This document shows positions 58,585-64,000 of a stretch of DNA of 64,000 nucleotides, in pieces. Made by a program: the position numbers and the translations under genes. Position 1 is the first letter of the stretch. Every line of letters begins with the position of its first letter. The notes under the pieces are model-generated. The model did not search any database. It was given only the letters and a program-made list of their open reading frames with translations, and was not told the DNA's origin. Source of the stretch: Trachythela sp. YZ-2020 (taxonomy: Eukaryota; Cnidaria; Anthozoa; Malacalcyonacea; Clavulariidae). The stretch spans positions 2,913,501 through 2,977,500 of the forward strand of contig JADLSH010000145.1 in the NCBI GenBank assembly GCA_016169945.1, read 5' to 3'.

Positions 58585-58966
58585 CTGATAACATAATAAA
58601 GTCCAGTTTCGTTACGTTTTCTGCTTGTACTTCCTTCATAGCATTCAATACTTCATGAAGTAAGCTCAATGGTGAGTCACAACCAATTCTTCCATATGAT
58701 GCATTGTAAGTGCTTGGCATGCTCTCAATTCTACAGAAACTATCTTTTCCAGCCACGGCTTTGTACCATGGATCCAGATGGATATCAGAGAACAGGAGAA
58801 AGGATAAGGAATTTTTGTGTCTCATGTGCTCGTTATGGTCGTCGTCGTCACATTGTAAGTTGAGGCCGTAAGTTACAGCAATGAAAATTACCAGCCCAAT
58901 CAAGACAACAAGCAATATGAATACCCATATATTTCTACGAGAACATCTGCCATTACTTCCATTTGT
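58585..58966 (-). CDS. SMPDL3-like phosphoesterase, exon 1 (or first clear exon)
   Basis: Member of the acid-sphingomyelinase-like (SMPDL3) branch of calcineurin-like metallophosphoesterases, usually secreted or lysosomal enzymes on nucleotide or lipid phosphodiesters. It encodes a transmembrane or signal-anchor segment (IWVFILLVVLIGLVIFIAVTYG), an acidic stretch, then LSFLLFSDIHLDPWY with the D-x-H metal site, and YGRIGCDSP...LDFIMLSG. Donor TCAG|GTAGGT at 58583-58584. A good acceptor (CTCATTCTATTTAAG, AG at 58967-58968) suggests it may be exon 2 with an upstream exon unseen; alternatively the frame extends to the ATG at 59194. The GNHD motif of exon 2 reads GNTD, so activity is doubtful. 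Confidence 0.8.
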
Positions 58967-59194
58967 CTTAAATAGAATGAGAGAAATTTTGGGCAAATTA
59001 GATGTACGTGTATTAAACGTTCGATGTAGACAGGCGGAGTGATAATAGGCCAACTGGATATCAGAAGTATAAAATCTAAAATAGCTTTGATTACCACTAC
59101 CGTACTGTAGATGCTGCATGAAAGTCAAGTTAGTTTCAATTTTTATTTGGCAATTGACTGAAGGCCTGTTAACTCCTTGGTCAAATTTTGGCAT
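58967..59194 (-). CDS. Possible 5' coding extension of the phosphoesterase
   Basis: The exon frame stays open upstream to ATG 59194 (MPKFDQGVN) and is conserved, with a few substitutions, in copy A up to the Polinton junction. The sequence is unlike any part of the SMPDL3 family, and it precedes a likely splice acceptor, so it may instead be intron or 5' UTR. Confidence 0.35.
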
Positions 59195-62100
59195 GGCATA
59201 GATACAATAGCACACGCAACAAATTTACCAGTGCTGGGACTAAATTAAGGGGTGCCATTTTTCTCTGTGTCTACCAAAGTAGTGTAAACAGGCCGTAGAA
59301 GTAGTAAGTGTACAGTACGTGACCACTATACTATAAAGACGGCCTTGAAGGAGGGGGGCAGGTGGGGTTTGGGGGTTCAATTCATTTTCCCAGCCAAAAT
59401 TTTGTCTTATTTATCCCAGTCACCCAACACACTAATATCCAAAATTCATTCCCAGCAGCAACAATGCTGGTACTTTCCAAGAAATTAAACATCAAAAGGA
59501 AATTTCCTTGAGCAGAAGCAATGCTTAACATGTGTTCGCTACCAGAAATATTAAGTTGCTTGCCATAAATATCCCAGAGCGCATATCTCTGTTACTCTAT
59601 AAGCCCAGTGTGCTTATATATATATATTAATTTCAGGCATATTTGCATAAGGCCTTGATAAGGGTGATGGTTTTGGAATGGGTGCTGAAAAGAAAGTGGT
59701 ACTTATTCAGTAAACTGTAAGGATGAGCCGATAATCAGCTTTTCAAGGGTAGATCGCGGTCATTTTTAGGCTTATCAGTTGATAATATTTATCATATCAG
59801 CATCCATCAGCTCTTCCAATGTTTTAAATTCTCAGCCTTTTCAGTTGGTTTTTCTTATTATAATAATATACAGTCACTTACTTCATTTATCACGAAAAAC
59901 AAGTCACTTTAAATTACAGAATCAGAGATGCATTTGGTTCCAACGAAACAATCAAATTTAGTTAATCAGTTCCATATTGCCAATAAATCCCGATTTTGGC
60001 GGTTAGATAGAATGTTCAAACAATCGACGCACATGAACAGGCAAAACATGTCAAGAAAAATGTGTTGAGCATCAGCATGTATATGGGGGAAGTAAACTTG
60101 TTGCAGAAACTTGTCATGGAAAACCTGCTCATCTGTAAGGAGCTTAATATGTTTGCCCTAAATTCTTGACTTATACCAGTATCAGCCGATAAACCTATAT
60201 ATTGTATTAAAATTTATCTTATCGGTAAATTGGATTTTTCATTTTCGGCTCATCCCTTAAGTAAACTGATATGAATTTCCAGGCCAAATAGATCTAATCA
60301 GCACACATGTTCTTTTGCAGTAAAGGGGAAGGGTGAATAGAGATTGGAGCTTAATAGATTTGTTTGGGGGTTAATAAAAGGGGGGAGGGGGTAATTTGGA
60401 GGGCGGAGGGGGGGGGGACTTAATAGATGATTTAACATTGAGTTTTTTTTACCTTCATTATCTATGTTGTAGATGCAAAATTACCTACGGACCTACAGGG
60501 TTCGTAGAGGTCAAGAATAATAAAATCAAGGACTTTTAAAGGACGTATTCCAGACCATGTATCAGGAAACTCAAGGAATTATACTTCTAAAGGTCAGCAA
60601 AAAGTGCTGTTAAACTGTACAATTGTGCCACATACCAACAAATTTCAGAGAATACAGTATCCAAAAACTAAAACAAGAAGAATTCAAGGATAGACTTTTA
60701 AGCACCTCTCGCAAGGCCCTGACTTTTGGTTTTCAAATTCAAGCACTTTCAAGTTTGTAAGAACACTGTTACCTAATGCTATTTCTCTATAATTTCCTAG
60801 CTGTTATGACGGCTTGAAACAATTGTTGTGGCTGAATTATATTTTGAGACAGTGCAGGTTCCAGCATGTCAAATATGTTCCCCAGAACTCAGGACATCCC
60901 ATTTCGGGAAATAATGGGATGTCAGTCATCACGGAATTAAACAGGATTTGAAGTCAAAATTGGTCGGGATGGTGGGATTTTGGAACCCGGTACAGGACCC
61001 TCTAGGGTGTGCAAGACCTAGAGTCTCTGAAATGCCATGACTCATCCCAATTTCCCGATCCTGCCAAACCCCCCAAATCCCATGATCGCATCTTTATACA
61101 ATATTCATGGATTGCCTGAAATAGTCATAAGTGATTCTTGTAGAATGAAAACTATGGAAAAATGATATATTTCCAAGCATTCTTGCAAAAATAGAGGGGG
61201 GTTCAGCCCTCCCCATTGCTTGAGGAAGGGGGGCTCCACCCTCAAGCCTCCCCCCCCCCCCCTCTACACCACTGCTTTGAAGTTTGCCGCCTTCCAAAGC
61301 TGGTCATTGCATAAAGGCACATGTCGGGATGTGGACCATTCCATGGCAACAACAATAGGATAGAGTAGGATACTGGTATGCATATAATTACCTGTAAGGG
61401 ATACACTGAGAATCAGGATGGTAGCTAGGCAATGGCACAAAGCAATATAAGCGCCCTGAGTGCTTCAAATACATTGATACCGGATTGATTGCTTTTAAAA
61501 CAATCACCAACAGATTTAAAATTAAAAACAGCTAGAATTTTTGGTCATAAATCCTGTTCCCGCTAAATCATGAGCTACTTTCCTGCATCTCGCCATGATT
61601 TTTTTATCAATTCCGCTTCCCACGATGATATTAAATCCCGCTTCGTATTTTTCTTAAAATCCCGAACCCCCTCAAAATTTTGGCCCATCCCACCATCCTG
61701 CAAAACCAGTACAGAGCCCTCACCCTAGGATTTGTCTAGCACCCCCAACCAAATCAAACTTTTACAACTATGCAATCATATTACAAACATGTATTGGCAC
61801 CTTTTATATGCCTAGCTTCCTTGTCTGAAAAGTACTTTGCCAGAAAATAGTGGCTGGTAATATTTTTAAATAGACCAAGGCACCAGCATTTAACAATAAT
61901 TACAGTTTTGGTAATTATTTGTACAATTTAGATACAGTACTTCAGACTTATACAATATGTGAACACAGTACCTCCCCCAAAACATTATAATCGAAGTTGT
62001 CAGCCATCGTTTATACACTTTAGAGATTATTTCTGGCCAATTGGTGGTTTCACGTCTGCCCTTGCTGGTGGAAAAATACCTTAAACAAAGAAATATCCAT

Positions 62101-62624
62101 AAACATCGGAACTTTGAAGTTGTCTACCAGCATGGGCGCTTTGACGTTTCACACGAAACATCAATAGATGTTGCAATTAACTTGGGCACTTGGCAAAGTC
62201 GGTTGACTCACTCACTGGACTCACTTCGTTTTATAAATTATGCAAAACCAATGACGCCTCTTGCTTTAGTTACGAAGTTTTACGAAGCTCTTACTCTTGA
62301 TTTCAGCTTGCTTTTGAAAACTGACTTCGAAAGTTTGTTCATGGAAAGTTCATTCAAAAGTTCAGAATTTTGTTTCAAAGTTGGTTTCCGATGTTCGATA
62401 CAAATTAAGTTTGTTTACAAATTCAAACGTTGTGATTGGTTAATGAAATAAGCTAGCCAATCAAATCGCGTAATACATGGCCATCGTAACCTTTCGTGAG
62501 CTATCGGAAACCAACTTTCAAATCAAATTCTGAACATTGGAATAAAATTTCCAAGTTACAAACAAACATTCGAAGTCAGTTTGAAGTAATACGAGCAGTT
62601 CGAAGTAATACGAGCAGTTCGAAG
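59195..62624. other. Non-coding bidirectional upstream region
   Basis: Lies between the divergent phosphoesterase and FGGY genes. G-rich tracts at about 59353 and 60380-60420, C-rich tract at about 61245-61262. 62568-62620 has a 19-base repeat (GAAGTAATACGAGCAGTTC, two full copies) just before the FGGY start. Short frames such as 62041-62451 are not supported as genes. Confidence 0.5.
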
Positions 62625-62819
62625 ATGGCGGATGATAGCGGTGCATATTTATATATTGCAGTTGACGTTGGCACAAGCAGTGTACGCGCTGCAGTGGTGG
62701 ATAAAGATGGACGCATAATCTCATTTTCTTCAGAAGATATTCGTATTTCGCAACCATCAACTGACCTGTATGAACAATCATCTGAAGATATCTGGGGGTG
62801 TTTATGTTCTGCAGTAAGG
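62625..62819 (+). CDS. FGGY: FGGY carbohydrate kinase exon 1, copy B (intact)
   Basis: Starts ATG at 62625 (MADDSGAYLYIAVDVGTSSVRA) and ends at the donor AGG|GTATGC (62820-62821), 65 codons. It contains the phosphate-1 loop of FGGY sugar kinases, DVGTSSVRAAVVD, plus the ISQPSTDLYEQSSEDIWG segment typical of the family. FGGY enzymes phosphorylate pentuloses and related sugars with ATP in the cytosol. The rest of this copy lies beyond the window. The start is chosen because it is the only in-frame ATG adjacent to the domain and because the sequence around it (GAAGATGG) is a good initiation context. Confidence 0.85.
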
Positions 62820-62844
62820 GTATGCATTATTGTAATTATTATTT

Positions 62845-62949
62845 AACAATTATTCGCCGAGGCCGAGGTGAATATCGATGAATAAAAACCGAGACGAAGG
62901 CAAGGTTTTTATTCACCGATATTCACAGAGCCTGAGGCGAATAATTGTT
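62845..62949. repeat. 105-bp fold-back element, copy B
   Basis: Same inverted repeat and position as 9151-9255, with small differences. Confidence 0.75.
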
Positions 62950-63243
62950 TTAGTAAAACCTTTTTTGGGAGGGGGGGTTGTTGGGGGAGGTCGGGCACAC
63001 TATATGAATTGCCCTACTATTGGGCAAAAGCTAATGTGAAGCATTAGTTTTTTTGAGCAACACATTACAGGGTTTTAGTTCAAATATCCTCATCCTTGGG
63101 AAGAAAAAAGATCAAATGCCCCACATGTGCCTGACCCCTCCCCCCCGGATCTTAACATTGACAGGTGCATTAGTACTATTGTGATGACATCATCAACATG
63201 AGTTAATATATGAGCAGTGTTATGTGACAGAATAGGGATCTGG

Positions 63244-64000
63244 GGCCGGTTGTACGAAAGGCGTTTTTAAAGAGGCTGTCTCCGTAAAAACCTCCTGGTC
63301 AATATGTGGCTCAAAAATAGATTTCTCTCATACTCTGGTGTTTTGAAGGTCTATCCTTGGGAACAACTAAAATCGATTTCATTTGACTCAAATTTCTGTT
63401 AAATTATTTTTGGGGCCGGTTGATGTTCGATCGGCTGGTGACCAACTCAGTCCTTGAAACTCAGGTCGGCATTCGGCAATGCCGACCTAAATGCCGACCT
63501 GCAAAGCGATATGTATAGATTTAGGTCGGCAAAATTTTGCCGACCTACTTTCAAATACGTCTCGGCATTTTTTTTTCCGCGAACGCATCTTTCACATACA
63601 CATTTTCAACGATGTTTTAATTATCAGGTTTTGATCATTAGCTTGCGTAATCAAAATACGCTTTGCGAGTATCAAATTTAAGTAATCACATTGATTGACA
63701 TGTTTACGCACAAGCAAATACATATTTTCGTGCAGGGGTTTTCCCAGTGGGTTTTCCCCATTTTTCAGCGCAACTGTTTTTGCGTATTTATAGTCTACAG
63801 TACAGGCAGAGGTCTACATGTTTAAACGTGCAAGATTTTCCAGACATTGGCCATTGACACTTGAAGTATTATGTAAAAGTACTGTAATCTTAACATGTAA
63901 TGACTAAATATACAACAACAAGACCTTAGCTAGCATGACTCCCATGAATGGGCAAAATTTTAGCGCTCACGATCTTGTCATTGGCTGTCAATGGAATTTG
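63244..64000. other. FGGY copy B intron 1 sequence
   Basis: Contains palindromic AGGTCGGCA/TGCCGACCT motifs around 63462-63546 (several inverted copies, likely a fold-back element). No gene seen. Confidence 0.45.

Larger units (their letters stand above)
59005..63243. repeat. Segmental duplication copy B
   Basis: Colinear with 5256-9556. It retains the empty Polinton 1 site (TACGTG at 59005-59010), the empty LINE site and the intact FGGY start codon. It has extra sequence at about 59915-60060 and 60472-61205. Homology stops at GGATCTGG (63243), after which GGCCGGTTG begins and recurs at 63413, suggesting a small insertion. Confidence 0.85.

Noticed and set aside
58900..59097. Minus-strand frame starting near the TM exon
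   Set aside because: Out-of-frame shadow of the phosphoesterase exon.
62041..62451. 136-codon plus-strand frame in copy B
   Set aside because: Frame is broken in copy A by small indels and resembles no protein family.

Overview
The window is nuclear DNA of an AT-rich, intron-bearing invertebrate animal. A cnidarian-like genome is my best guess, from the mix of Polintons with collagen-like genes, CR1/L2-type LINEs, Ty3-like and Penelope-like elements; this is inference. Two host genes are recognisable. One is a minus-strand acid-sphingomyelinase-like (SMPDL3-type) metallophosphoesterase with exons at 27763-28043, 29388-29603, 30463-30557, 30838-31012, 31789-32094 and 58585-58966. The other is a plus-strand FGGY carbohydrate kinase whose first exon lies head-to-head with it. 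This intergenic block occurs twice, at 5256-9556 (copy A) and 59005-63243 (copy B), so the locus is a tandem segmental duplication or two haplotypes assembled in tandem. Copy A is damaged: a Polinton sits in the phosphoesterase side and FGGY exon 1 has lost its ATG.

Layout: 1-5255 is the right end of Polinton 1 (BRO-N protein, Cys-rich acidic protein, membrane protein, packaging ATPase, collagen-like fibre, fibre-related protein). 5256-9556 is duplication copy A. 9557-21410 is intron 1 of FGGY copy A: a 51-bp minisatellite split by a Ty3/Gypsy element and a CR1/L2-like LINE. 21411-21748 is FGGY exon 2. 22.4-27.7 kb holds MITEs and gene fragments. 27.7-59 kb is the phosphoesterase gene, whose 26.5-kb intron 1 holds a nest of elements: LINE A (minus) contains LINE B (plus), and LINE B contains a MITE, the complete 15,520-bp Polinton 2, a Penelope-like element and LINE C. 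59-63.2 kb is duplication copy B with an intact FGGY exon 1.

Polinton 2 (37176-52695) is the centrepiece. It has a 6-bp target duplication (GTCCCA) and 340-bp terminal inverted repeats differing at only two positions, and about 20 mostly open genes: protein-primed DNA polymerase B (one frameshift), RVE integrase with chromodomain (one in-frame TAG), A32-type packaging ATPase, probable major and minor capsid proteins, and many small membrane, Zn-finger and DNA-binding proteins. Three features stand out. A transmembrane protein ends in a 10-residue tail that matches all three ESCRT late-domain classes, close to a gene for a predicted N-myristoylated protein. A TTTATAAA palindrome separates two divergent start-codon pairs. 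Stem-loops occur just beyond the ends of many genes, including both convergent pairs. Together these suggest a compact virus-like transcription unit plan and a membrane/ESCRT-dependent step.
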